Assembly (NCBI RefSeq): GCF_018603435.1
Contig: NZ_CP075682.1
Coordinates: 2,604,001-2,668,000, forward strand
DNA: 64,000 nucleotides
Direction of reading: 5' to 3'
DNA from: Chryseobacterium sp. ZHDP1
GTDB lineage: Bacteria; Bacteroidota; Bacteroidia; Flavobacteriales; Weeksellaceae
The notes under the pieces were generated by a model, which was not told the DNA's origin, made no database searches, and saw nothing but the letters and a program-made list of their open reading frames with translations. Made by a program: the position numbers and the translations under genes. Of the stretch, positions 44,475-52,676 are shown one piece after another. The first letter of the stretch is position 1, and the number at the start of each line of letters is the position of its first letter.

Positions 44475-44505
44475 CAAAGATACAAATCTTTTTCATTCCC
44501 GCAAA
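44475..44505 (-). promoter_or_regulatory. rrn promoter, middle (copy 2)
   Basis: Same as 37474-37504: TTTG-N19-TATCTTTG. Confidence 0.75.
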
Positions 44506-44664
44506 TCTTATTTTATATTTTTTAAAAAAAAGTTTAAAATAAAAGCCGCTTCAATCTGTAGCTTTAAAAAGACTTTTACCGTCTTCCCTCAGGATTCATT
44601 AAGTAATATTGCTTAGCTAAAAGCTCTTCTGCGCTTACTGATTCTCTATCGTTTTTCAGTGGGG

Positions 44665-44697
44665 CAAAGATAGAGACTTTAACCCTCCGCTTCCAAA
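44665..44697 (-). promoter_or_regulatory. rrn promoter, distal (copy 2)
   Basis: Minus strand: TTTG (44694-44697), 21-bp spacer, TATCTTTG (44665-44672). Here the -33 box is canonical, unlike GTTG in copy 1. Confidence 0.65.
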
Positions 44698-45003
44698 TAT
44701 ATTTAACATAATATTTAAGCCATACACACGATTGTGGGTAACTTCAGGCGATAAAACACTGGTTTATTTATCTTTATAAGGATATCCATAGTTTTCCACA
44801 TTAAACGATTTGATATTTTTGATTTTGAAAAACCGTTGGACGAACAATGAAATCATGGAAAAAAGAAGGAAATATTGCGTTCTGCGGGAAGATTTTGTTG
44901 GATTGAGGGGAAAATGGATGGATTTGAGGATGCAAGTATGGAAAGGAGGAAATTTGCGGGTGAAAAAAGGAGTTAAAGAGGAAAGGTTTATTGAAAAAAT
45001 CAA
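44698..45003. other. Gene-free spacer upstream of the second rRNA operon
   Basis: About 300 bp. The plus strand becomes strikingly purine-rich toward 45000 (runs of GGAGG and GAAAAAAGG). The open frames on both strands (78-79 codons) look spurious: one is full of Lys/Arg/Trp with no motif and runs through the next terminator. Confidence 0.55.
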
Positions 45004-45031
45004 AAAAGCAGAGTTTAATTACTCTGCTTTT
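45004..45031 (-). terminator. Terminator overlapping a stop codon
   Basis: AAAAGCAGAG / CTCTGCTTTT stem with an 8-nt loop. The stop codon of the next gene (45015-45017) lies in the loop, so the last codons form one stem arm. Confidence 0.8.
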
Positions 45032-45701
45032 CTTTATTATATATAGTGCTTAAAAATTCTCCGTAGGATTTTTCGAGACCGATGATGTCCCCGCTTTTCA
45101 GATTAAGCCCTCCTACTCCACTTTCGTCCGATTTTATTTTTGCGGACGAAATTTGGAAATACTGATTGGAACTATTTTCTTTAGGCTGGATTTTAATGGT
45201 GGAGCCTAATAATTTTTTTGTCGAGATTGTGTAGACTTCACCCGGGATCGTTTTCAATTTTAAAAATGATCTGGGAGGAATAATATAATCTGCTTTATTG
45301 ATGGCTATTTTCTGATCTTTTTCAGAAGAAGCAAAGATATACATATATCCCGTCTGATCTTTAAATTGTTCTTTCGGAAGAAAATAAAGATTTAATCTGT
45401 AATTGGAAGGATTAAAATTCTGAGGAGTGCCATCGATATTTTCAAAAGGTTTCCATGAAAATGCATTGGCTCCGATTTCTTTTGCCTTTTTATAGACTAA
45501 TGAAAAGACTTCATCATCGTACTTCCAGAACCCCTGAACTTCAATTTCGCCCAAATATTCAGCATCTTTTGTTTCTTCATTAATTGTATATAGAAATCTG
45601 TCGGTATTATCTTTGGTTTTTACAACTTTTGTAAGATATACATTTTGTGCGCTGTAAAGTTGGATAAAAAAGGCGAAAATGATTATGATGAAATTTTTCA
45701 T
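45015..45701 (-). CDS. Secreted protein of unknown function
   Basis: 228 residues. Signal peptide MKNFIIIIFAFFIQLYSAQ, then VYLTKVVKTKDNTDRFLYTINEETKDAEYLGEIEVQG and VFSLVYKKAKEIGANAFSWKPFE, which recalls the small domain of bacterial proteins that report on a cellular surface stress, but I cannot assign a family. The second half is beta-rich. It lies 13 bp behind rmlD and ends in a terminator. Confidence 0.8.
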   Translation of the reverse strand: MKNFIIIIFAFFIQLYSAQNVYLTKVVKTKDNTDRFLYTINEETKDAEYLGEIEVQGFWKYDDEVFSLVYKKAKEIGANAFSWKPFENIDGTPQNFNPSNYRLNLYFLPKEQFKDQTGYMYIFASSEKDQKIAINKADYIIPPRSFLKLKTIPGEVYTISTKKLLGSTIKIQPKENSSNQYFQISSAKIKSDESGVGGLNLKSGDIIGLEKSYGEFLSTIYNKEKQSN

Positions 45702-45714
45702 TCTTTATTATAGG

Positions 45715-46578
45715 TTATTTTGTAAGAACAGTAATGCATTCTTCAAGACTGTTTTCCCAATATTTAGGTTCTATTTTATACGTTTCTTCAATTTTATCCA
45801 GACACATTGTACTTCTTTTGGGTCTTTTTGCCGGTGTAGGATATTGCTCGGTGGTTAGTTCATTTAATTTAACTGAAGATTTAGAAAATTCAGCTATTTT
45901 TTTTGCAAACTCAAACCATGTGGTTTCCGGATAGTTTGAAAAGTGGAAAACACCGTATATTTTTTCTTTTGCTTCGATAATGTTCATGATGGCTTCTGCC
46001 AGATCATTTGCATTGGTAGGCTGCCCGAACTGATCTGCTACAATTCCCAACTCGTCTTTCTGAGAAAAAAGATTGAGCATTGTTTTCACAAAGTTTTTAT
46101 TGAACTCGGAATACAGCCATGAAGTTCTTAGGATGATTGTTTTCGGATTAATTTCCAATGCAAGCTCTTCCCCTTTCAACTTGGATTCTCCGTAAACTCC
46201 GATCGGACTTGTGAAATCGTCTTCGGAATAACTTAAATTGGTTTCTCCATCAAAGACATAATCTGTAGAAACGTGGATAAAAGTTGTTTTAGCATCTTTA
46301 CACGCCTGTGCAAGGGAAGCCACTCCATCTGCATTTACAGCAAAAGCCTTTTCTTTTTCAGTTTCTGCAAGATCTACCGCTGTATAAGCTGAAGCATTGA
46401 TACAGTAATCTGGTTTATTTTCTGTAAAAACAGTATTGATCTGATCTTCGTTGGTGATGTCTAAAGTCTGCGAATCTGTAAAAATGAATTCATAATCCAG
46501 TTCAAAATCCGGAGCTATTTTTCTGATGCAGTTTCCTAGCTGCCCGTTTCCTCCTACTACTAAAATTTTTTTCATCAT
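45715..46578 (-). CDS. rfbD: dTDP-4-dehydrorhamnose reductase
   Basis: 287 residues. Extended-SDR fold: VVGGNGQLGN nucleotide-binding motif at the N-terminus, HVSTDYVFDG, catalytic YGESKLKGE (YxxxK), ILRTSWLYSEFNKNFVKTML and FGQPTNANDLAEAI. It makes dTDP-L-rhamnose in the last step. The rmlA-C genes are not in this window. It overlaps the upstream thioesterase gene by 4 bp. Confidence 0.94.
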   Translation of the reverse strand: MMKKILVVGGNGQLGNCIRKIAPDFELDYEFIFTDSQTLDITNEDQINTVFTENKPDYCINASAYTAVDLAETEKEKAFAVNADGVASLAQACKDAKTTFIHVSTDYVFDGETNLSYSEDDFTSPIGVYGESKLKGEELALEINPKTIILRTSWLYSEFNKNFVKTMLNLFSQKDELGIVADQFGQPTNANDLAEAIMNIIEAKEKIYGVFHFSNYPETTWFEFAKKIAEFSKSSVKLNELTTEQYPTPAKRPKRSTMCLDKIEETYKIEPKYWENSLEECITVLTK

Positions 46579-47060
46579 GAGTTTCTCGCGTTTTGTGATC
46601 TTAAATATTTAACTCTCGACTGGAAGTCTTTCTGTTCCAAATCTACATAAAACTTATTGAATGTTTCTTTAATTTCTTCGGGATGTACTTCCGATTTTCT
46701 GGTTTTAACATTGAAGTAGATTACCGTAACCCATAATACTGCATGAATTGTTTTCTCATCTAAACTTTTCATCAGGATCTCTACTTTTGCTGTTCTGTCT
46801 GCCACTTCAATGGTCTTGCTGCTGATAATAACGGAGGTATTATATCGTACTTCCTTTAAATAGGCTATTTCATTCTGAATTGCAATCCACGTGCATCCCG
46901 TCATTTTGGTGTATTCTTCATAGGTGAAACCATAAAATGTTTCCACATGATCTTCTCTGGCATTGAACATATAGTCCAGATATTTCACGTTGTTTAAATG
47001 ACCAATGGGATCGCAGTCGCTGAATCTGACCTTTACCGTGGTTGATACTTCTTTTTCCAT
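46575..47060 (-). CDS. Hotdog-fold acyl-CoA thioesterase (YbgC/4-hydroxybenzoyl-CoA type)
   Basis: 161 residues. VRFSDCDPIGHLNNVKYLDYMFNARE has the Asp of the hotdog active site, followed by WIAIQNEIAYLKEVRYNTSVII. The start ATG at 47060 is preferred to one at 47102, because the latter lies in the upstream terminator, and TATTTTTG (47065-47072) just upstream of 47060 is a probable -7 box. The acyl substrate is unknown. Confidence 0.9.
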   Translation of the reverse strand: MEKEVSTTVKVRFSDCDPIGHLNNVKYLDYMFNAREDHVETFYGFTYEEYTKMTGCTWIAIQNEIAYLKEVRYNTSVIISSKTIEVADRTAKVEILMKSLDEKTIHAVLWVTVIYFNVKTRKSEVHPEEIKETFNKFYVDLEQKDFQSRVKYLRSQNARNS

Positions 47061-47071
47061 TCCGCAAAAAT

Positions 47072-47099
47072 AAAAAAACCACCTCGAAGTGAGATGGTT
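47072..47099 (-). terminator. Terminator of the bamA/OmpH operon
   Basis: Stem AACCA-CTC / GAG-TGGTT with one mismatch; T-run on the minus strand. The T-run itself forms part of the next gene's -7 box. Confidence 0.75.
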
Positions 47100-47132
47100 C
47101 ATTTTTATAAATATTTATTAATTTCTAAAAAA

Positions 47133-47636
47133 TTACTGAATATTCAATTCTTTTTTCACTGCAGCTGTAGCATCCGGTCCTCCTTTGAATACGAATGCAG
47201 AAGAATTTGCATCCATAATATAATCATAACCGTTAGCTTTTGCTACTTTAGAAACTGCTTCATTCAGTTTTTTCTCGATTGGTTCGTAAGCAAGATCCTG
47301 TTTAGCAACAAAATCTTTCTGAGCTTTATCGTTCATCTGCTGGATTTCTTCCTGCATTTTTGCCAATTCTGCTTCTCTGGCTTTGTTTTCTTCAGCTGTT
47401 TTCTTTGGAGCTTCTTCAGAGTACTGCTTTAGTTTAGCCTGTCCTGCATCTGCTTTTTTCTTAATTTCAGCCTGTTTTGTATCTAAGAAAGTTTTAAGAT
47501 CAGCATCTGCTTTTTTCTTTTCAGGCATTGCGTTAAGAATTCCTATAACATCTAAAGTTGCAATTTTTTGAGCTTTTGCCATACCTACCGATACAACCAT
47601 CATTACCGCTGCAAATAATACACTTAATTTTTTCAT
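47133..47636 (-). CDS. OmpH/Skp family periplasmic chaperone
   Basis: 167 residues. Signal peptide MKKLSVLFAAVMMVVSVGMAKAQ, KIATLDVIGILNAMPEKKKAD, a long Lys/Glu/Ala coiled coil, then LNEAVSKVAKANGYDYIMDAN. This is the Skp/OmpH pattern, a trimeric holdase for outer membrane proteins. It is second of two tandem OmpH genes behind bamA. Confidence 0.93.
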   Translation of the reverse strand: MKKLSVLFAAVMMVVSVGMAKAQKIATLDVIGILNAMPEKKKADADLKTFLDTKQAEIKKKADAGQAKLKQYSEEAPKKTAEENKAREAELAKMQEEIQQMNDKAQKDFVAKQDLAYEPIEKKLNEAVSKVAKANGYDYIMDANSSAFVFKGGPDATAAVKKELNIQ

Positions 47637-47698
47637 AACTGGTAAATAAATAATTTAATTTTGTTTTTAGATTTGTAAATGTAATAAAAGTTAAACTT

Positions 47699-48244
47699 TT
47701 ATTTTTTTGTTTTGCCTTTTTCTTTTGGTTCAGCATCTTTCAATAAGATTGCTAAAACTTTATCAGAATAATCGGATCTTTTCTGAAGAAAAATAACATT
47801 ATTGCTTGTTTTATCTAAAACTATCGCCAAACCGTTCTTTTCAGACATTGTTTTGATAGCTTCCCAAATCTGATCCTGAAAAGGCTGAACCAGATTCGTT
47901 CTCAGTTTCTTAATTTCTCCGGTAGCACCAAAACGTAAACTGGTTGTTGTTTTGATATTTTTTTCCAGGTCCATTACTTCTTTTTCTCTCAGTTTAAGCT
48001 GATCTCCGATCAAAAGAACTTTTTCACTTTCAAAAGCAGATCTTTTTCTTTCGTATTCAGACTGAAGGTTCTGAAGTTCGGACTGCCAAGTATCAATTTG
48101 TGCATTCAGTCTTGCTTCAGCTTCTTTATATTGAGGCATTTTATTCAGAATGTATTCCGTATCCACAACACCCACTTTCTGTGCGTTGCTTAGACCGAAA
48201 AGCAAGAATAAAACAAATGATAAAACAATTCTAAAATTTTTCAT
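47699..48244 (-). CDS. OmpH/Skp family periplasmic chaperone
   Basis: 181 residues from ATG 48244 (MKNFRIVLSFVLFLLFGLSNAQ); the longer start at 48289 lies within bamA and would mask the signal peptide. VGVVDTEYILNKMPQYKEAEARLNAQ, coiled coil, and IWEAIKTMSEKNGLAIVLDKTSNNVIF match Skp/OmpH. It lies just downstream of bamA, a conserved arrangement. Confidence 0.93.
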   Translation of the reverse strand: MKNFRIVLSFVLFLLFGLSNAQKVGVVDTEYILNKMPQYKEAEARLNAQIDTWQSELQNLQSEYERKRSAFESEKVLLIGDQLKLREKEVMDLEKNIKTTTSLRFGATGEIKKLRTNLVQPFQDQIWEAIKTMSEKNGLAIVLDKTSNNVIFLQKRSDYSDKVLAILLKDAEPKEKGKTKK

Positions 48245-48252
48245 AAGGTGGA

Positions 48253-50790
48253 TTATAATGATTGGTTCATCAAGAAGTGCGTCTTCCATCCGGAAGGCTC
48301 AGTTCCCGAAACTGTTTTGTCGAATCCGTAAGCGAAATCAAATCCAATTAAACCAAATGCTCCCATATAAACTCTCACACCAACACCCACTGATCTTTTC
48401 AACTGGAAAGGATTATAATTTCCCCAAGAATTCCAAACGTTACCTCCTTCCGCGAACGTTAATGCATAAATTTTTGCTGTCTGGTTCAATGAAATCGGGT
48501 ATCTTAATTCTAACGTAAATCTGTTATAAATAGTACCTCCCCCCGTCGGAGTAATGTCCTGAGAAGTTCCTCCGTAAGTAGAAGCATTTTCATAACCTCT
48601 TAACGGAATTAATTCTCTACCGTCATATCTACCTCCGAATAAACCGGTTCCCCCTACATAGAATCTTTCAAACGGCGGAGCTCCCAATTTAGAGTTATAT
48701 CCATCCATGAAGCCCATTTCAGCAGAAGATCTCAAAACCAGTTTTCCAATAATTTCATTGTAAACATCTGCTTTGAACTTCACTTTATAGAATTCCATCC
48801 ACTTGTATTTTTCCGTAGGACTTAAAGTAGAATAATCTTTATTGTTGAATGCAGAGTACGGCAATGTGAATTTCACCGAAAGGTCTATGTTGGAACCTAC
48901 TGTCGGGAAAATCGGGTCGATACCTGCCGAGTTTCTGCTTAATCCTAAGTTGATGCTTAAGTTGTTGGCAGAACCATAATATTCTGTGGCATCTCCAAAC
49001 TGGAACGGATAGTTCTTAAAGTCGTACTTCTGGTACTGAAGACCTGTATACAATGAGAAATAATCATCCGGCCATTTCAGCAACCTGTTTAAACCAACGG
49101 AAGCGGAGAAGATGTTAAGTTTCTGTGCGTTTCCGTAAACATCAGAATATTTTACTCGTGAGTTATTTAAGCTTACAGAAAGCGCAGTCGGTCTTGTTCC
49201 GAACAACCAAGGTTCTGTAAATGAAACTCCGTAATTCTGGAAATATTGTCCAGCCTGTGCCTGAAGAGATAACGTCTGTCCATCACCTTGAGGAACCGGC
49301 TTAAAGTCTTTGAATTTAAGGAAATTCTTTAACGAGAAGTTATTGAACGTTAAACCTAAAGTTCCGATAAAGCTGTTACCTCCGTAACCTGCCTGTAACT
49401 GAACCTGTGAAGAACCTTTCTCTACTAACTTCCAGTTGATATCTACCGTATTGTCCTGCTGATTTGGCTGGATATCCTGTCCAACCTGTTGAGGATCAAA
49501 GAATGACATCCCTGCCAAATCGAAATAAGTCCTTTTAATATCAGATTTTTTAAAGAGCTCACCAGGCTTTGTCCTAAGAGCACGTAGAATAACATGATCA
49601 TGAGTAGTTGTATTACCTTGCCAAGTCACTTTATTCCATGTTGCTCTTTCTCCTTCATTAATACGAATTTCAAGGTTGATTTTATCTCCATCTACCGATT
49701 TTTCTACTGGTGTTACATTAGAAAAAAGATATCCACTATTCATATAAAGAGATTTGAGATCAGAATCGTCTTCTTTACCTCCGTCTTCACCTACTTTTTT
49801 ATTGAAACCTACCGCATCGTAAATTTCTCCTTTTTTATATCCTAAAAGTCTTTGTAAATAGTCTGTAGAATAAACGGTATTTCCGGTAAATGTAATATCC
49901 CCGATGTAATACTGTTTACCTTCTTTAAGTTTTACATTAATCTCATAATTGTTTCTCTTGTTTCTCCAAACTGAGTCTGAAACAATGGCAGCATCTCTGT
50001 ATCCTAAAGAGTTATAATAATTGATCAGGTTTTGTTTGTCTTCCTGATATTTGTCTTCAATGAATTTTGAAGATTTCAGGATTCCTCCAATTCCGAATCT
50101 TTTTTGTTTTGTTTCTTTAAAGGCTTTTTTTCTAAGTTTTCTGTCGGATACATACTGATTTCCCTCGAATTCGATATGATCGATTTTGATTCTTTTGCCT
50201 TTATCTACATTAATCGTCCAGTCTACTAAATTAGGATCTCCTGCATTTACTTTTTCCTGGATCGAAATTTTAGCATCGGCATATCCTTTTTTAATGAAAT
50301 CTTTCGGAACGTTTGTTTTAAGGCTTGACACCAAGTTCTGTGTAATTTTTGTTCCCGGCTTCAGATTATTATCTTTAGCCATTTTTTCATTTTTGGATTT
50401 TCCGATTCCTTTACCTGTAAATTTTACTTCTCCAAGATCTTTAAGATCCTGCAGATAAAACTTCAGAATAACGGTTTCGCCTTCAATGCTTTGTACATAA
50501 ACCTCTACTTCAGAAAAAGATTGGGTGTCCCAAAGTTTTTTTACCGCATTGCTGATTTTTTGCCCCGGAATATCTACCGATTCTCCTTTCACCAAACCTG
50601 TAAATCTCAGGATCTGAGCCGGCGTATATTTTTTAACCCCATCTACAACGATGTCTTTTAAGGTGTACGTCCCTGCTTGGTTTTCTGCGTGTACAGAATT
50701 GCTCACCTGTGTGCTGTCCTGTGGAGTTACCTGTCCATAAAAATGTGCAGAAGCAACAAACATAATGATGGGTAATAGTCTAAACTTCAT
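48253..50790 (-). CDS. bamA: Outer membrane protein assembly factor BamA
   Basis: 845 residues. Signal peptide (MKFRLLPIIMFVASAHFYGQ), an extra ~25-residue linker, POTRA domains to about 430 (YTLKDIVVDGVKKYTPAQIL; IKIDHIEFEGNQYVSDRKLRKKAF; YYIGDITFTGNTVYSTDYLQRLLG; WNKVTWQGNTTTHDHVILRAL), then a 16-strand barrel with PLRGYENAS as the L6 motif. The C-terminus is THFLMNQSL, not the usual final Phe. It inserts beta-barrel proteins and is grouped with uppS and two OmpH genes. Confidence 0.96.
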   Translation of the reverse strand: MKFRLLPIIMFVASAHFYGQVTPQDSTQVSNSVHAENQAGTYTLKDIVVDGVKKYTPAQILRFTGLVKGESVDIPGQKISNAVKKLWDTQSFSEVEVYVQSIEGETVILKFYLQDLKDLGEVKFTGKGIGKSKNEKMAKDNNLKPGTKITQNLVSSLKTNVPKDFIKKGYADAKISIQEKVNAGDPNLVDWTINVDKGKRIKIDHIEFEGNQYVSDRKLRKKAFKETKQKRFGIGGILKSSKFIEDKYQEDKQNLINYYNSLGYRDAAIVSDSVWRNKRNNYEINVKLKEGKQYYIGDITFTGNTVYSTDYLQRLLGYKKGEIYDAVGFNKKVGEDGGKEDDSDLKSLYMNSGYLFSNVTPVEKSVDGDKINLEIRINEGERATWNKVTWQGNTTTHDHVILRALRTKPGELFKKSDIKRTYFDLAGMSFFDPQQVGQDIQPNQQDNTVDINWKLVEKGSSQVQLQAGYGGNSFIGTLGLTFNNFSLKNFLKFKDFKPVPQGDGQTLSLQAQAGQYFQNYGVSFTEPWLFGTRPTALSVSLNNSRVKYSDVYGNAQKLNIFSASVGLNRLLKWPDDYFSLYTGLQYQKYDFKNYPFQFGDATEYYGSANNLSINLGLSRNSAGIDPIFPTVGSNIDLSVKFTLPYSAFNNKDYSTLSPTEKYKWMEFYKVKFKADVYNEIIGKLVLRSSAEMGFMDGYNSKLGAPPFERFYVGGTGLFGGRYDGRELIPLRGYENASTYGGTSQDITPTGGGTIYNRFTLELRYPISLNQTAKIYALTFAEGGNVWNSWGNYNPFQLKRSVGVGVRVYMGAFGLIGFDFAYGFDKTVSGTEPSGWKTHFLMNQSL

Positions 50791-50818
50791 TTTATCGTAG
50801 TCTTTCTTTTCTTAAATT

Positions 50819-51568
50819 TTACTGAATTTTTATCTGTTCTCCGGTCATTCCGAATCTTCTTTCTTTGTTTTGATAATCCACAATACACTGAAAGAAAATA
50901 TCTTTTGTAAAGTCCGGCCACAGAACGTTTAAAAACTGCAGCTCTGCATAAGCAATCTGCCAAAGGAGAAAATTACTGATTCTGATTTCTCCGCTGGTTC
51001 TTATTAAAAGATCCACCGGCGGAAAATCTTTTGTGTAAAGGTGACTTTCGAATAATTTTTCATCAATATCTTCAATGTCTACCTTTCCTTCCTTTACGTC
51101 TTCGCTAATGCTTTTAACGGCGTTTAGTATTTCATGCTGCGAACCATAACTGATTGCTAATACCAAATTGCCTTTTGTGTTTTCTTTTGTAAGTTCCACC
51201 ACGCGTAAAAGCTGATCTTTTACCAGTGAGGGAAGTTTTTCGAGATTTCCAATAACGTGCATTCTTAATCCTTTGCTGAAAATTTCTTCCGCTTCAAGCA
51301 ATAAGGTTTCTACAAGTAAATTCATTAAAGTATTTACTTCCTCTGCCGGACGGTTCCAGTTTTCCGAAGAAAAGGTATAAAGAGTTAAATACGGAATGTG
51401 TATTTCATTACACGCATTTATGGCATTCCTAACAGCATTAATGGCATTTCTGTGGCCGAAAGTTCTTTCTTCGCCACGAGATTTTGCCCATCTTCCGTTA
51501 CCATCCATGATGATAGCCACATGCTGTGGTAAATTCTCAGGATCTATTTTATCTTTTATCAACGACAT
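50819..51568 (-). CDS. uppS: Isoprenyl transferase (undecaprenyl diphosphate synthase)
   Basis: About 249 residues from ATG 51568 (MSLIKDKIDPENLPQH); a start at 51577 is also possible and would overlap the DUF6089 gene by 8 bp. The cis-prenyltransferase motifs are intact: VAIIMDGNGRWAKSRGEERTFGHRN, YTFSSENWNRP, and DLLIRTSGEIRISNFLLWQIAYAELQF. It makes the C55 lipid carrier for peptidoglycan and glycans, and lies directly upstream of bamA. Confidence 0.96.
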   Translation of the reverse strand: MSLIKDKIDPENLPQHVAIIMDGNGRWAKSRGEERTFGHRNAINAVRNAINACNEIHIPYLTLYTFSSENWNRPAEEVNTLMNLLVETLLLEAEEIFSKGLRMHVIGNLEKLPSLVKDQLLRVVELTKENTKGNLVLAISYGSQHEILNAVKSISEDVKEGKVDIEDIDEKLFESHLYTKDFPPVDLLIRTSGEIRISNFLLWQIAYAELQFLNVLWPDFTKDIFFQCIVDYQNKERRFGMTGEQIKIQ

Positions 51569-51569
51569 A

Positions 51570-52463
51570 TTAATCACAATAACATGGAGGTCTTCCGAAC
51601 GAATAGGTAAGTCCTAAACTAATGGTATTCATCCAGTCTTTAGACTTAAAATCTCCTACGTTTCTTTCTCCTATAATCGCAGCTTCTCTTTCTTTAGATA
51701 CTACATAATAAGCATCTGTCTGTAGAAGAGATCCGCCTGTAACGGGGCTGAGAATATCTCCGTTATATGTAGCAACCACATCTTTGCTTTGGATTTTGCT
51801 GTAATCCAGCTGATCTGTAAGCGTATATCTGAATGTAGCTTCTGCAAAAAGCGCCCAGTTATAATTAAATTTATATTTTAAACCTACTCCAAAAGGAATA
51901 TGCATTGTAGTTTTGGTTCCTGTAGAATACACCGGAGTTGTTGTAAAATCCAGTTCATTAATAGGAGCCTGAGCCACCCCATCTGCATCTCTTCTGAAAT
52001 CATTAATCATCGTAGCTTTGGGAGCGTCGAACATTAATGCTCCTACCCCTCCGAAAATATATGGGCTCACCATACTTTTCTGCTCGTTGTTTACCGGAAA
52101 GAAATTGTATTCGAAGACCAAACTTGCCTCATATACATTGTTTTTCCCGAATGAGTTTCTGTTTTTTCTATATTCTTCTTTCGCCACCTTGTCATTAAAC
52201 TGGATCTGATTATATCCAAGATCCAATCTTACAGTCTGGTGAGGATTAAAATTAAATCTATATAAAATTCCACCATAAAAAGGAACACCCCAATCTGAAA
52301 CTTTACTTAAATCCAATGGCTTTTGTAAAATATAATTCGTTCTCCCTATATCCCCAACTAGGTTACTCATACCTAGACGAACTCCAAGTTCGTTTCTTTG
52401 TGCTTTAACACTTACCACAGTTCCTAGAGCGGCAAGGAAGCTAAACAATAATTTTCTATTCAT
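51570..52463 (-). CDS. DUF6089 family outer-membrane beta-barrel protein
   Basis: 297 residues from ATG 52463 (MNRKLLFSFLAALGTVVSVKAQ). The longer ATG at 52508 is covered by the -7 box TATATTTG (52506-52513). The mature protein is a small porin-like barrel (LGVRLGMSNLVGDIGRTNYIL, YGGILYRFNFNPHQTVRLDLGYNQ, TISLGLTYSFGRPP). The gene overlaps or abuts uppS. Probably an outer-membrane protein associated with uppS/bamA; role unknown. Confidence 0.9.
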   Translation of the reverse strand: MNRKLLFSFLAALGTVVSVKAQRNELGVRLGMSNLVGDIGRTNYILQKPLDLSKVSDWGVPFYGGILYRFNFNPHQTVRLDLGYNQIQFNDKVAKEEYRKNRNSFGKNNVYEASLVFEYNFFPVNNEQKSMVSPYIFGGVGALMFDAPKATMINDFRRDADGVAQAPINELDFTTTPVYSTGTKTTMHIPFGVGLKYKFNYNWALFAEATFRYTLTDQLDYSKIQSKDVVATYNGDILSPVTGGSLLQTDAYYVVSKEREAAIIGERNVGDFKSKDWMNTISLGLTYSFGRPPCYCD

Positions 52464-52505
52464 AAAAGAATATGGATTTATGGTTATTTTAAAATTTAAT
52501 TTTTG

Positions 52506-52513
52506 CAAATATA
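52506..52513 (-). promoter_or_regulatory. -7 box of the DUF6089-uppS-bamA operon
   Basis: TATATTTG on the minus strand, 42 bp before the ATG at 52463; no convincing -33 box. Confidence 0.45.
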
Positions 52514-52676
52514 AAACTTTTTTATATTAATGATAATCTTAATGTTTAGTTAAAAATAAACAAAAAAACATAATTTGTTATAAAGTAAACGATAAAGTAG
52601 CAAAATTATTCTTTTTTTAATAGAATCAAAATTATCACGATATAATAAACCCCCATTAGATGAGGGCTTAAATGTA

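Noticed and set aside
44764..45046. Two opposite 78-79-codon frames upstream of the second rRNA operon
   Set aside because: They overlap each other, run into the terminator at 45004-45031 and lack any family resemblance.
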